The notes beneath the pieces were generated by a model. The model was not told the DNA's origin and did no database searches. It worked only from the letters and a program-made list of their open reading frames with translations. DNA of 64,000 nucleotides, from NCBI GenBank assembly GCA_022410635.1, contig JAJVDF010000254.1:1168093-1232092 (forward strand). Direction: 5' to 3'. Every line of letters begins with the position of its first letter. Position 1 is the first letter of the stretch. The position numbers were made by a program, and so were the translations under genes. Below are positions 31,534 to 43,084 of this stretch, piece after piece. The DNA comes from Tretioscincus oriximinensis. Its lineage: Eukaryota; Chordata; Lepidosauria; Squamata; Gymnophthalmidae.

Positions 31534-31969
31534 CCTTTGGGGCACTCCCTTGCCATTATTATTTTAGTACAGTGAATTGAGAGATGTACACCACAGGTTC
31601 ATGTTGCTAAGGAACTGCATGTTGTTACAGCCAAATCCCCTCTACCCCAGATTGGACAGACAGTTGTCCAATCGCAGGCAGATTATCTCTTATACCACTA
31701 TTTTGGTACATTCTGGGGAAAAAACACTTCTTGGAAGGAGCCTTGTAAGTGCTAAATTAGAATTTAATTATATTTCCTACAATCTTCTCTATGATACCAC
31801 ACAAGATCGTTTCTTCTCTTTTTCTCTATTTTTAGTATTTCTCCCTTATTTTTTTTTAATCCATCTAAATCATCAAATCCTAGACGGCTTGTTTTTTTCT
31901 CTCCTTGGCTCTTGTGGCCTGTTGACACGCAGCCAGATGGCCCAGGGAACAGATCCTGATTTGACATTC
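31534..31969. other. Unannotated sequence
   Basis: Nothing recognised; the 131-codon frame at 31577-31972 shows no domain. Confidence 0.35.
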
Positions 31970-32282
31970 TGAAAAGGCTTTACCCTGGCCAGGACCTGCC
32001 GTGAATGCCACCCACCATGCCAGGGATTAACATGTGCCCATCAGCCACATCTAGAAACCAGCGGGCGTTTTCATCCCAGCCAATATCCCATCAGCTTTGG
32101 TGTGGAAGAACAGCACAGAGTTAATCAAGTCAGAATTAAGGCTGTGTTGATATTCCGTTAGCTTACCGAGGATGATATCTGTTTCAGCACTTTATTTTAT
32201 TATGTTGCTTAATGTAAGCCTTATAGCCTTGGAACTCGCTGTGTGTAAAATCGGCCTCTTCTGTATCCATTCATCTTGCCAT
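31970..32282. promoter_or_regulatory. Candidate conserved non-coding element
   Basis: Repeat-free, with cagagttaatcaagtcagaa, a ttaaggctgtgttgatattc block and GATA sites. Regulatory role is only suggested by composition. Confidence 0.15.
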
Positions 32283-32850
32283 TAAGAACATAAGAACCTA
32301 AGAGGAGCCCTGCTGAATCGGCCAACTACCCATCTAGGCCAACTTCCTGTCTCATGCTGTGGCACTCTCAAGTAAAAAGGGCGGAGGAGGGGGAGGAGGA
32401 AGTAGAGGAGGAAGAGGAAGGGAAAGTGAAAGAAGAAATGGAAGGAAGAGGAGGACGAAGGAGGAGGAAGAGGAGGTTGAGAAAGAGGAAAAGGAGGAAG
32501 GGAAATTGAAAGAGGAAATGGAAGGAAGAGGAAGAAAGGAGGAGGAGGAGAAAGAAGGAGGTGGGGAAGGGAAAGAAGAAACTTGACCCACTTCCAACTT
32601 CCTGAAAATGGTCTTCAGGGGAATCCTGCCTGTCTCTTCAACCAAGCTGTATTTAGGCACTCATTCAACTAACCATTATAAACCACTCTTCAGTGTGTTA
32701 ATAAACCTGGTTATAGTTCCAGGCCAGCATTTTGCATCCCATAGTGGCACAACAATTGCACCTCGGCACTTGAAGCAAGAGATGAAACCATAACATTCAC
32801 CCACTCCCAATTTCCTTTATTTGGCTTTTAAAGGCATCCTGCCTATCTAG
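32283..32850 (-). repeat. CR1-like LINE 3' UTR with internal polypurine expansion
   Basis: Starts attaagaacataagaaccta and catctaggccaacttcctgt. A polypurine tract (32375-32583) separates this from cctgaaaatggtcttcaggg, aatcctgcctgtctc. A second partial 3' UTR piece covers 32720-32850. Confidence 0.7.
32375..32583. repeat. Polypurine (GGA/GAA)n tract
   Basis: About 209 bp of almost uninterrupted purine on the plus strand. It sits where the CR1 3' UTR normally has a short gcagaagaag run, so it probably expanded from that run. Confidence 0.85.
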
Positions 32851-32854
32851 CAAG

Positions 32855-32915
32855 GGGCTGTTGTAGCGCCTTAGAGAATATCACTAAAATGGTAGGAGAC
32901 TCTACTTCGTTTGGG
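32855..32915 (+). repeat. U2 repeat fragment
   Basis: Reads ctagcaaggggctgttgtag, cgccttagagaatatcac and ggagactctacttcg, a degraded U2 unit. Confidence 0.5.
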
Positions 32916-32924
32916 TAGCAAACT

Positions 32925-33180
32925 GCTCTACTGGTTAGAGTTTCAGGATCTTATCTGGTAGACTCCCAGTTCAATTCTGCACTTCTCCATGATGCCAGCT
33001 GGTTGACCTTAGGCTAGACACAGTTCTATGAAGCTCTCTCAGTCCCAACTACTTCACAAGTTGCCTGTTTTGAAGAGAGGAACAGAAAGTTATGGAAGTT
33101 AATTTGATTCTTTTTGAGTTGAGAAAATCATATTAAAAAAATTCTAATTCTTCTTCCTCCTCCTCCTTTTCCTTCATAGT
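32925..33180 (+). repeat. SINE-C, full-length-like
   Basis: Head ctgctctactggttagagtt, box B-like agttcaattctgcac, body gaagctctctcagtccca and tail agttgagaaaatcat, ending in CTT/CTC repeats. Confidence 0.8.
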
Positions 33181-33440
33181 TTTAATGTCTTACATGAAAC
33201 GGTGTGTGCAAACTTTAGACTTGTAGTGTACGTATGTTTGCTGTTCATATTGCCTATTACAGAGTTACATAGATAGTGTGATTTGTGACTTTTTGGGTGG
33301 TCCCTTGGAGCAGTGACCGAATACTTAGAATTTTATCGGTTTGTTTTCTTTATATGGCTTCCGGAGTAGCAAAGAGTGTGTCCGTAAAGACCACCAGCTA
33401 TCGAAGATGAATTAGGACAGAATTCTTACCATGATGACCA
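33181..33440. other. Unannotated sequence
   Basis: Nothing recognised. Confidence 0.3.
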
Positions 33441-33444
33441 AAGA

Positions 33445-33700
33445 GGTACGGTGGTTAAGCGGTTAAGAATCCTGATATTTCAGCAGAGATGCCGGAGTTC
33501 GAAGCTCTGTATCAGCCTTGGTCTCAGTTCTAGCCAACCCAGTTATCTGAAAGCAAGAAATGGCAATTAGATAAATGGGAACAATCACAGGGGAAGGTAG
33601 AATGTAAGCCTTCAGGTGAAAAATAACTTGTAAGCCACTTTGAGTCCCTTCGGGTGAGAAAACCCAGTTGTTATTGTTGTTGTTGTTGTTATTCTTCTTC
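33445..33700 (+). repeat. SINE-B with (GTT)n tail
   Basis: Head gaggtacggtggttaagcgg, box B-like gagttcgaagctctg, tail aagccactttgagtcccttc, then ttattgttgttgttgttgtt in place of plain (CTT)n. Confidence 0.85.
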
Positions 33701-33964
33701 TATGGTCTGAATTCAACTACTTCTTCTTTATGCAGGTTTTGATGGAACGACAACAAGAAGACGATGGGAAGAGGGCAAGAAGATAACAGGAATGAAATGA
33801 TACTTTTGCTGACATGCAGAAATTGCTTTTGTGAATACTGCTTCAGGAAACATACCCTTTTTACTTTTCCAGATAGAACTTCTGTTTATTCAAGTCGTGT
33901 CAATACAGTAGAGACTATCCCATGCAAGAAGAAGGAACGCTCCTGGTCTGGAAAGCATCGCTAG
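33701..33964. other. Unannotated sequence
   Basis: Nothing recognised. Confidence 0.3.
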
Positions 33965-34060
33965 GGTCATTTCTATTTTATTTATTACTGTATTTATTTT
34001 TAACCTTTATACGCTACTTTGCATGAAAGAGTCTCAAAACGGGTTACCAAAGCAGACTTT
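33965..34060 (-). repeat. Possible L2-like 3' terminus
   Basis: atttctattttatttattac followed by acctttatacgctactttgc and agagtctcaaaacgggttac loosely follows the L2 3' end pattern. Confidence 0.4.
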
Positions 34061-35084
34061 TAAACACACCGTCAAAAACAGTTGAAGCACCCAACTTTGT
34101 GAAACCCCATTCACTGTGAGAACCAAACAGTCATGATATTTTTTGACATTCATTGTCTTAGTGAGCCAAGTGTATAGAGAATTTTGGCCTAGTAATTTTA
34201 TATCCAGCACAGAAATATCTGCTGCGGAGACTGGTATATGTCCTGGATGACCCAGGCATGGACACCAAAATGTCCTGAACTTAATTTGGGAAACAAAGGC
34301 TGCAATTAGAAACATTAAGAGGGATGCCTTCTGTGTAAATCTGGGACAGGTTGTCCATTGTTGACCCCTGAATTCTCCTTACCCGGTTGGAATGGTTGTC
34401 CTTTCTTCAGATGGGAAGTGTTAAGTACAACTGTGGCCCATTCTTCAACTTGCATTAGAAGGGAAAGGAGGAATTTGCAGTATGGGAACAAATGCTGCCA
34501 GCCAATGACCAACCATGGCTTTGGAAAATCAGATCACCGGCAGCTGATCAGTGGTGAATATTTGTTGCTAGAGTGGTTCCCCTAAGCCTCAAGTTAAAAA
34601 CATGAGATTTAATTAGTTTTCATCTTCAAAAGGGTTGCATTTTTCAGAGGGCATTTTTAAAACAAAAACAAAGATGGCATGTTCCAAATGTGTAGGTCCG
34701 ATCCAAGAATGAGCTTCCCTGCAGATGCTCACTTGTGCTACTGACTTACTTGAATCCTGCTGTGAACATCAAATAACAAGCCACACCTTCTTAAGGATCC
34801 CCTACTGTTTCTGGTCTGACGCTTAAACATGCGGTTCACCGACACTGTAAAATCAAAAGATGTACAAGATCTTTGCTTAGGGGTTTAGTGTACACCTAGG
34901 GGCTGAAAAGGACCTCTTGTCTGGATTCCTGCATTTGAGTCCTCTAGTGCTGTCCTTTCATTGCAAAGTGTGTCACAGCTGCTCAAAATCCAGTCTCCCT
35001 TTTTGCACTCCTGGCACCTGCTGAGTGCATAAAAAGCTGGCTCCCAAATTAGTCCTTCTTTCTGCCATTTTTGCAAGAGAACCC
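34061..35084. other. Unannotated sequence
   Basis: About 1 kb without a recognisable repeat or gene. Confidence 0.35.
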
Positions 35085-35830
35085 AAGAGGAGTCCTTTGG
35101 CATCAAGCTATATGGCCCTTTTTGCATAGGAACAACCTGGCCACAGTACTCCATGCTCTGGTAACTTCTAGACTGGACTATTATAATATGCTCTGTGTGG
35201 GACTACTCCTGAAGATGGCATCTGGTGTAGACTTCAGCAGCCCTAAATGGCTTGGGCCCCAAATATTTAAAAGAACACCTCCTCCCTGATGTCCCTGCCC
35301 ACGCCCTAAGATCTTCTGATAAGGCTCTGCTGACAGTGCCTCTTCCTTCACTCACCAAGGGGCTATCAATACGTGGAAGGGCCTTCTCTGTGATAGGCCT
35401 CAAATTGTAGAATTCTCTCTCCATTGAGGTGCACCAGGTACCTATGCTGTACACATTCTGGCACCTAGAAAAGACGCCTCATCTTTAGCTGAGTCAAATA
35501 TTCCTGGCTCCTTGAAGGCACCGTTGTTTTTTTAGACTGTTTTATTTTTAAATTGCCCTATTTTAATCTGTTTCTATCATTTTTTTTAATTAAGATTTAC
35601 CCTGAGACCTTTGGGTACAGGTAAGCTGACCAGATGACCCCTTTTGGGGGGGGGTGTTGAAAACCCGGTTTTGGGGTGCCTCCCATTTTTTTTCTGAGGA
35701 AAAAAAAAATCAAAAAAAGATTTTTTTAAATTATTTTTTTCTGAGGAAAAAAATGAAAGGCACCCCAAAAATGGGTTTTCAACCCCCCAAAAGGGGTCAT
35801 CTGGTCAGCCTAGGTATAGGTCCCTGAGAT
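35085..35830 (+). repeat. L2-like LINE, ORF2 C-terminus and 3' end, split by a foldback
   Basis: Encodes VLHALVTSRLDYYNMLCVGL, then GPQIFKRTPPP-like and AFSVIGLKLWNSLSIEV-like segments with frameshifts. The 3' end ttaccctgagacctttgggt, acagg is interrupted at 35622 by a foldback; ggtataggtccctgaga follows. Confidence 0.8.
35622..35812. mobile_element. TIR-2 foldback element, copy 2
   Basis: 191 bp, ends TAAGCTGACCAGATGACC and the complement of TAGGCTGACCAGATGACC. The flanking octamers are GGTACAGG (35614-35621) and GGTATAGG (35813-35820), a 7 of 8 match. Arms contain gttttggggtgcctccc and its complement. Confidence 0.85.
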
Positions 35831-36379
35831 CTGTCCCCCTCTGCATGCCCTAATAAGCATCCCAGCCTTGTTACAGGGAAACATAAAGTGAATAACACAC
35901 TTATTCTGGGCTGTATCTTGGGACAGGACTTGGCCCTCTCTATGTCAGTGTAGACTATGGCAGGCCCCATTTGAGACTTGCCATAGTCTGTATAGTCTCA
36001 TGCAGACGACAGACCCATTTTTTAAGAGTAAAGCCTGAAAGAAGGCTTGGTGTGTATCTACACTTACTGCCAATCGAGAACAGAGATTAAATACTTTATC
36101 AAAAGGCGATACCACCTTGACAACTTTAATCTTGAGTGTATTGGAAAACTGCTTTACAGAAAATGTTGCATAAACTGTAGCGATTATCCCAGATTCACAG
36201 ATCGCACTGTTTTAAGTCATACAGGATTAAACGAAAACATAGAAACAGAACCTGTTCTTTAAATCATGTACCTTCCCTTGGCCAGTATATTCTTTTAGTT
36301 TTTCTTTATGATGCCAATATATTTAGTATTTTCACAATCAGGTCCTATTACAAAGAGAACTGTATAGTTTCTCCTGAAA
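35831..36379. other. Unannotated sequence with a U5 copy
   Basis: 35890-36010 (ctgggctgtatcttgggaca, tatggcaggccccatttgag, ttgccatagtct) shares words with 46490-46590 and 27500-27585. The rest is unassigned. Confidence 0.4.
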
Positions 36380-36620
36380 GTTAATTTAGTGTAATGGTTA
36401 GAAGTTAAGAAGTCTCCTGGTTCAATTCTGCCCTCCTCCACAAAATCCAGCTGGCTAAACCTGGGCTAGTCACAGTTTTATACAGCTCTCTCTGCCCAAC
36501 CTATTTCACAAGGTTCTGTTGTGAAGAGAAGGACAAGGTTATGTAAGCCACTTCAATTCTGTTCAGGTTGCGGAAAGTGGAGTATAAAAATGACTCTTCT
36601 TTCTCCTCTTCCCCTTTGGA
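36380..36620 (+). repeat. SINE-C, full-length-like
   Basis: Head tagtgtaatggttagaagtt, box B-like ggttcaattctgcc, body ctgggctagtcacagtttta, tail gaaagtggagtataaaaatg, ctcttctttctcc. Confidence 0.85.
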
Positions 36621-37264
36621 TATTATATCTTAGTCTGCAAAGCTATTTTCAACATTTCTGGACTGTTCCAACACCAGAGCTTTTTATTTGAGCATTTTTC
36701 CCTGGTGAGGGTAAGCGTTTATACATTCAGAGAAGGGGGGTGTCGTAATATTGAATAATTTTGTAGCCCCTTAATTTGCTTCAATATGATTTTGGCTTCT
36801 GTGTTTATGTTCTGGCAGTTCACTGTGAGCAAACAGATGTCTTTACATCTTTGACTGAAAATCATTTGGAGAAATCGCTGATAGATTAACAAGTGCGACA
36901 TCCAGACTCAGCAAAAAGGAGTGGATTGAATACAGTTTAGAGGCAGTAGGATCCACACCCTGCAGTCTGTAATCCACATTAAAGATAAAAAAAAAACACT
37001 TTTAATGTTCGAAGCTGAAACAATGGATATTTCTTCAACCACGTTGACCTTGGTATATGACAAACATTTGAATAGCACCACAATGTTGTCTTTTGTTACG
37101 CTGAGGGTTTTTTTTACAGATAATGGACAGTCAAAATGTTGAGATTGCTGTTATGTTATGTTGTTGTATTAAATGATATTTGCTTTGCAGAAATAGTTTC
37201 CGGCATTCTTTAAAAACAACCCTTCCCTTACAGCAAATTTCAAAGAAATGAACGTGATCGTTGA
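36621..37264. other. Unannotated sequence
   Basis: Nothing recognised. Confidence 0.35.
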
Positions 37265-37490
37265 GGTTCAGAAAATCTAGCAAGGGGGTCTCATAGCACC
37301 AATAAGGAAAAGGTATGTAGCAGGAGCTATTGTAGATAATTCCATTTCAGATGCTAGAGAATATATAGTCTAGGCAGGTATTCCTTAGCACATGAAGATC
37401 TAGAATTGTCTTATGAAAGTTTATGCCTACCTTTTTCTTGTTAGTCTACAAGGTACTGTAAGACCTTCTTGCTACATTTTCTCATTATCC
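37265..37490. repeat. Two U2 units facing each other
   Basis: The left edge tctagcaagggggtctcata and the right edge taagaccttcttgctacatt are approximate reverse complements. Interiors carry ggaaaaggtatgtagcagga and cctacctttttcttgttagt. Confidence 0.6.
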
Positions 37491-37794
37491 AATCAGGACA
37501 TAAACATTTGAACCACATGAGCAAATATCAAATTATATCTTCTGAATTATGAAAAGTGAAGAAACAAGAACTCTTCTTGGCCTGTGGGGTAGATCAGAAT
37601 TTGTTCCAGTTTAAGCCTCTATCACTTTATATGGTAAATGACTTTTCTATTATTATTTGAATGTTTTATTATATCCTATCACCACTATGTTTAGGCTGCA
37701 TCCCCACAAAGACATTTTACCGCTATGGTAGTGACATCAGGTTTAATCTGTTCCACACGTTCATGCAAGTTCAGCAATCTACTCACTAAAAAGA
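37491..37794. other. Unannotated sequence
   Basis: Nothing recognised. Confidence 0.3.
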
Positions 37795-38430
37795 TCCATA
37801 AGAACATAAGAGGAGCCTTGCTGAATGGGGTCAGAGCCCATCTAGTCCAGCCCTCTGGACTGTGGCCCTTCAATTGCAGAAGAAGGTAAGAACTTCACCT
37901 GTTCTCAACTCTCTCCAAATAGTATTTCAGGAATCCTACTTGTTGCTCCATCCTAGAGGCAGCATCAAAAGATCCATCCTAGTAACTATTTATACTCTTT
38001 GCTTCCATGAACTTGTCTAATCCTCTCTTAAAGCCATCCAGGCTGCTAACTACCATCACCTGTTCTGGAAGTCAATTCCACAATTCTGGGTAAAAAAATT
38101 CTTTCCTTTGCCTGTCCTCATACATCTGTCCATCAGTTTCAAGGAATGCCCTCAGGTCCTACCATTGTGTGATAAAGAAAATATTTTTCTCTCTATTCCC
38201 CTTATCCATCCCATGCATCATTTTATACACTTCAATCAGATCTCCTCTCAAACTCCCTCTTTCGAGGCCGAAGAGGCCCGGACATTGCAGCCTGACTTTA
38301 TAAGGGAGATACTCCAGCCCCTTGATCGTTCTTGTTGCCCTTTTCTGCATCTTCTCTAGTTCCACAATATCCTTTTTTGAGATGTGGTGTCCTGAATTAT
38401 ACACAGTATTCCAAATCAGGTCCCGGTTGT
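37795..38430 (-). repeat. CR1-like LINE, ORF2 C-terminus and 3' end
   Basis: 3' end ccataagaacataagaggag through the 3' UTR to the ORF2 C-terminus; the 38404-38159 minus frame includes DIVELEKMQKRATRTIKGLE and RLQCPGLFGLERGSLRGDLI-type peptides. The endonuclease and RT are missing. Confidence 0.85.
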
Positions 38431-39335
38431 TCTCTTTCCTCTTTTTTCTGACTTCATTTCGGGCTACTCCACTAAAATGCCTTCATGGGGGAATCCATCA
38501 TGGGAACACGTTAGCTATCGCGAGGCAGTAAGGCTAGATGTAAAGGTTTGTCGGCTCTTGCCTCACGGAATCTGTAGTAAGGGAAGTGCAGCAATGACTT
38601 ATGGGAAATTTCACGTGATGTGAATGCAAGGGAAATATTAACAGGAATACTGCAGTCTTGAAATAGTGACAGTCAACAACGTGGACTGTTGGAAGTAAGA
38701 GGGGAGGTGCTCGCGAATGGGTTATTCTGTATACAAAGTAAATTCCGATTTTGGGGCGATTGCCTTAGTGATTGTCTTACTGAGCTTGCTGCTTTTTGAG
38801 CACCACCATGGAACTTTTGTGACTGAAAACATGTAAATAAAATTATGATGCACATAAAGAAGAAACGGAAATGCCCAATTCCCTCCCCTCCATCCAGAGT
38901 TTCTTCCCCACTCTAGCTTTGCAGTCTATGCAGCCATCTGGAGAGAGACAGGGAAAAAAACATTAAAAATGGATACACAAGATCTTATTACTGAAGAGGC
39001 TTTAAACAAGTTCAGCTGTGTCCATTTTAGAATGCCATATTTCTATGCGCTCCCTTCCGTCTCCCCTTTTTTTTTGTCATTAAACATGATTTCGGCGTTT
39101 GAGGCTACACGATGCCGCATGCCTCGTGCTCTTTTCAAGGGAAAAGATAAGCCGCTTGCTCACGTGGTAACGGCTTTAATACCGTTGATAATAAGAAACT
39201 GCCGTGGTTTTCTGCCTCTTCGCTTTTTTGAGCTGATTTTCATGGGCAGCAAAATGGTTCCTTGCCGAAGGATTGTGTCTTGTGGCAGAAAGCTTGTGAG
39301 CGTAATGGCCTGCCAAGCCCACAGGTTTAACTGAG
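38431..39335. other. Unannotated low-repeat sequence
   Basis: A 121-codon frame (38969-39334) has no recognised domain and ends where the foldback begins. No other feature. Confidence 0.35.
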
Positions 39336-39338
39336 AAG

Positions 39339-39555
39339 TAGGCTGACCACATGACCCCTTTTGGGGGAGGGGGGGTTGAAAACCCATTTTTGGGATGCCT
39401 CCCAGTTTTTTCTGAGGAAATTTTTTTCAAAAAAAGATTTTTTTCCGAACATTTTTTTGTTTTTTAATTTTTTTTTTGTCTCAGAAAAATCCGGGAGGCA
39501 CCCCAAAACAAATTTTCAAACCTACCCACCCAAAAGGGGTCGTCTGGTCAGCCTA
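39339..39555. mobile_element. TIR-2 foldback element, copy 3
   Basis: 217 bp with TAGGCTGACCACATGACC at the left and the complement of TAGGCTGACCAGACGACC at the right. Arms carry tgcctcccagttttttctga and its complement. The adjacent octamers do not match, so either the duplication decayed or the boundary differs (agtag occurs on both sides). Confidence 0.8.
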
Positions 39556-40154
39556 AGTAGACTGGCTTTATTTCAGCTATAGGACATTAATGGAAAAAAA
39601 CCCTGGAGAACTGGCTGCATCCAGTTGTAAACAACTAACAGAAAACACAAAATACTCCCACTCGTACAGTAATAACTACAACAGAAGTTTATTTCACTGG
39701 ACAGAAATTGAGATACACACAAGTAAGTTTGGATCAGTTGCCTGCTACTGCTTACTATGGAATTTCCATCTTATTTGTAGTTCTTTTCCTGAATCAGCTG
39801 GAGCTGAGTTACCTCATTGCACAACGTTTCCCGGCTGCCCTAATAAGTCACTTCTGTGTGTGCTTCTCCTTTCTGTGAACTGCAAAATCTAGAATATTTA
39901 GCTTCTCATCTGCTTCCTCAACTGAGGTTTTTGAAGGGACCTTGGGTAGACCGTCTTTGCCCAAAGTTTCTGGACCAGCAAGATCGTCCTGAACTGAGAT
40001 TTCATTGGATGAGGAGAGAAACATGCCAAGGATATGACATGACAAGGCCTCATTGGCTAGTGTCCTATAGCTGAAGTAAAGCTCGTTTCCATTTACTTTT
40101 TGCTTCGTAGTTTTCCTTGTGTGTGCGACAGCCCAGTCAGGTTCTTTGTTCTTC
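39556..40154. other. Unannotated sequence
   Basis: Nothing recognised; the 100-codon frame at 39590-39892 has no domain. Confidence 0.35.
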
Positions 40155-40675
40155 AAGCATCTGGGCCTCTTCAGCCTCGAAAGGTGACATATGAGAGGTG
40201 ATCTGATGGAAGTGCATGGGATGGACAGGGTGAATAGAGAAAAAATGTTTTCTCTATCACACAACACAAGGACCAGAGGACACTCCTTAAAACTGTTGGG
40301 TAGAAAAGTGAGAACAGACAAAGGAAAGTACTTTTTCACCCAGAGGGTCATTGGCCTATGGAATATACTTCCTGAAGAGGTGGTGGTAGCTTACAGCTTG
40401 GATAGCTTCAAGACAGGACCAGACATGTTTATGGACACCAACGGTATAAATGGATACTAGGATGGATGTCTGGATGTTGCCTCTGGGATGGAGCCACAGG
40501 CAGGATGCCTGAGATACCATTTCCAGGGAGTCATGAACAGGTGCATATTTTGCTTTCCTCTGTTCAGACTGCCCAGGTGCATCTGGTGGGCCTCTGTGTG
40601 AGACAGAATGATGGACTAGATGGGCTGTGGCCTGATCCAGTATGGCTCTTCTTATGTTCATATGTTCTAGGAAAT
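40155..40675 (+). repeat. CR1-like LINE, ORF2 C-terminus and 3' end
   Basis: 5'-truncated at the RGDLxE segment. The frame 40191-40460 encodes REKMFSLSHNTRTRGHSLKL, then GKYFFTQRVIGLWNILPEEV, ending NGINGY and a stop. A full 3' UTR ends ttatgttcatatgttc. A young-looking copy. Confidence 0.9.
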
Positions 40676-41409
40676 ACTTCATGGGAAGGAACTTACGTAT
40701 CTGCCTTTCTATACATAACTTGTCATGATCCATCTCAGTGGGTCTGGACTAGTAAGGCCCTTGTGAATCAGACCAGAGTTTGTCAGGAACTTCCTGCTAA
40801 GATAGGTCCCCCATCCTTGGACCAGGTTTTATTCGATTTCCTTAAAGTTTTTGGCAGGGAGCACTTTATAATCTCTGCCTATTGCTAAGCAAATTGCACG
40901 AGTTTTTTTTTCTCCTGCTCATTCGTCCCAAATCCTTTATTATGCAGCACATTCAGAATGTAAATTCTGCTGCTTTCCTTCCTTCCTTCTTTCTTTCCTT
41001 TGAAGTATCCCAGGAGCTCATATGGTGCCATCCTGACTCAATCCTCTTTAATTGAGTGGTTTGGAGAAAAATCTGACAAGAAAGCTCTTTCTTGCTTAAG
41101 AGAGGCAAATCAGGTCTGGGGAAAAATGAGAGCGAAACGATTTTGAGCTGCTAGATTTTGACTGCTTCCTGGTTTGGCCTGTTCTCTTGCCCAATTCTGT
41201 ATTCCTCTTTTTCCTGGTTACAAATTTTTATTTGTTTTCGAAAAGAAAAAATAACCTAAGAGGTGGTCTCCTGGCAACCAATATTTTTAGACCCAGTCCA
41301 CCACTGAAGCAAGGAGCAAATTTTAGAGATCAACCCTACACATGAGTGCTCAACAATTTTAACTGAATTCTGGACAAAGAAGCAAAAAATCAAATAAAAT
41401 GGGGAGGAC
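40676..41409. other. Unannotated sequence
   Basis: Nothing recognised apart from a short CTT/CCTT run near 40975-41000. Confidence 0.35.
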
Positions 41410-41790
41410 ACGATGCTTGAAGAAATAAAAAAACCATTTCCTCTACTGTGCAATGCTAGAAAAAAAGAGCCCTCTCTTTATCTATTGGGCAAGATGAGGA
41501 GAATGGGTTTTTTTTTCACTTTGAAGACCATCAATATATGGAATTTATTTCCACAAGAGGTGGTGACAGCAACCAGTCTGGATAACTTGAAGAAAGGGTT
41601 AAACAAATTCATGGGCTGCTGGAATGGATGCCAAGATGTGTCTCTAGCTGGGTAAAATAGGCAAGAGTTGAAAGTTGAAATTGGTACCCAGAAGATACCC
41701 AGAAGGAGTTGCTGGACCTCTGTGTGGGATGCTGGTCTAGATATTCTGTGGCCTGACCCTACAGGTCTCTCTTATATGGTGGAAGCCAAC
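41410..41790 (+). repeat. CR1-like LINE, diverged copy
   Basis: Encodes TINIWNLFPQEVVTATSLDN, LKKGLNKF, the CR1 C-terminal signature, followed by a diverged 3' UTR (ggacctctgtgtgggatgct, tctagatattctgtggcctg). Confidence 0.75.
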
Positions 41791-41889
41791 AAACATGGGC
41801 TTGGATTGAACTGCACTGGCAGGGGAATGATTACCCACCTGGCCTAGTCCATCACTGGGGAAGGCAGTCGCTTCCCCCATTGGCTCATC
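41791..41889. other. Unannotated spacer
   Basis: Nothing recognised. Confidence 0.3.
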
Positions 41890-42360
41890 GATCCTAGTTA
41901 AGGCTTACATCCCCCATCACATTGTGATGGTACCTATTCATCTACTTGCAAATGCTTTGCTTTCGAATAGCTAGGTTGGTTGAAGCTAAGGGCAATAGAG
42001 GGCGCTCACCCTCTATTGAAAGAAGAAGAAGAACTGGGTTCTTATACTCTGCTTTTCTCACCTTTCAAAGGGACTCAAAGCAGCTTACAAGGGTATTTTG
42101 CCCGAAGGCTTCCATTCTATCTTCCCCACCAGGCTCTGGTGGTTCCCATGTATCTACTTGCAGTCAGTTGCAATTTCTTGCAGTTCCTGCTTTTGAATAG
42201 CCAAGTTGACTAGAGCTACAGGCTAGTGGAAGGTGCTCACCCCTTCCCCACGTCCAACACAGGGCTTCGAAACCCCATCTCCCAGATGAGAGACAGATTC
42301 CTTAGCAACTGAGCTATCCGTGCCTGCTCTTAACCTCTGTGCCACCGTCCCTACAGCACA
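41890..42360 (-). repeat. SINE-B interrupted by SINE-A
   Basis: SINE-B body on the minus strand (tgatggtacctattcatcta, tttcgaatagctaggttggt, gagggcgctcaccctct) to 42014. After the SINE-A the SINE-B head remains as gctcttaacctctgtgccac at 42328-42350. Confidence 0.8.
42015..42327 (-). repeat. SINE-A inserted in SINE-B
   Basis: Starts with (GAA)n gaactgggttcttatactct, and ends tagcaactgagctatccgtg. Full-length-like and close to the 11057 copy. Confidence 0.9.
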
Positions 42361-43080
42361 GTGCCTACGAAGCGTTTTAAAAAAGCAATCTAATTAATCC
42401 AGCCCCCACACTGTTCCGGAACAATTCAGTTGTGTAATCTTTGAACTCTATGCAACACAGGAGATATAGGCAAAGCGTTTTCTTCTTTCCTTGTGTCTAA
42501 ATCAGAAGAGCAGGATCAAAGAAGCAAAATGCCCTGATAGATGCTGAGGAAAACGCAGTTTATAAGCCTCATTCTCCTGTGCTCAGCATGAGAATTCTTA
42601 AAAGTGAAAAGCTAGCACCGCATTCGTCAGAAAAGAATAAAAACAAATGAGATTCAACGTGTAATTGTAGTGAAACATCACCTTCCAGAACTAAGGGGGG
42701 GGGGGGGGGAGGAAGGAGAGAAAATTGAGATTTTGATTATTCTTAAAACCAATTGTCAAAATATACAATATCCATTTTCCATTAGCGGGAAATAGGCCCC
42801 GTGTGAGACAATGCAAAGTGCTTTGTATCTGCAGACTCCAGTCAAACAGGGAGCATGCGGAGAATAGCAGAGATTTTGATATTATTGTGCTGAATTTTGT
42901 TTTTCTGTTCGGCAGCCACAGAGGTGGATTTCTAATCCCAACAGAGATGGGAGTAGGTTGTTCCCGGAGGCCATTAACTTGGGGTTACAGCAGTGCTTCC
43001 GAACCTTTGGGGGGCCATGCTCTACCCATGATCTCTGAAATCCCCCCTCCCCATCTGTACATTTAGTAAAACTCATACTA
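42361..43080. other. Unannotated sequence with a poly(G) run
   Basis: A run of 15 G lies at 42695-42709. No repeat family or gene recognised elsewhere. Confidence 0.4.
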
Positions 43081-43084
43081 AAGA

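Noticed and set aside
38969..39334. 121-codon frame as a host exon
   Set aside because: No recognisable domain, no convincing splice sites, and composition like the surrounding intergenic DNA.
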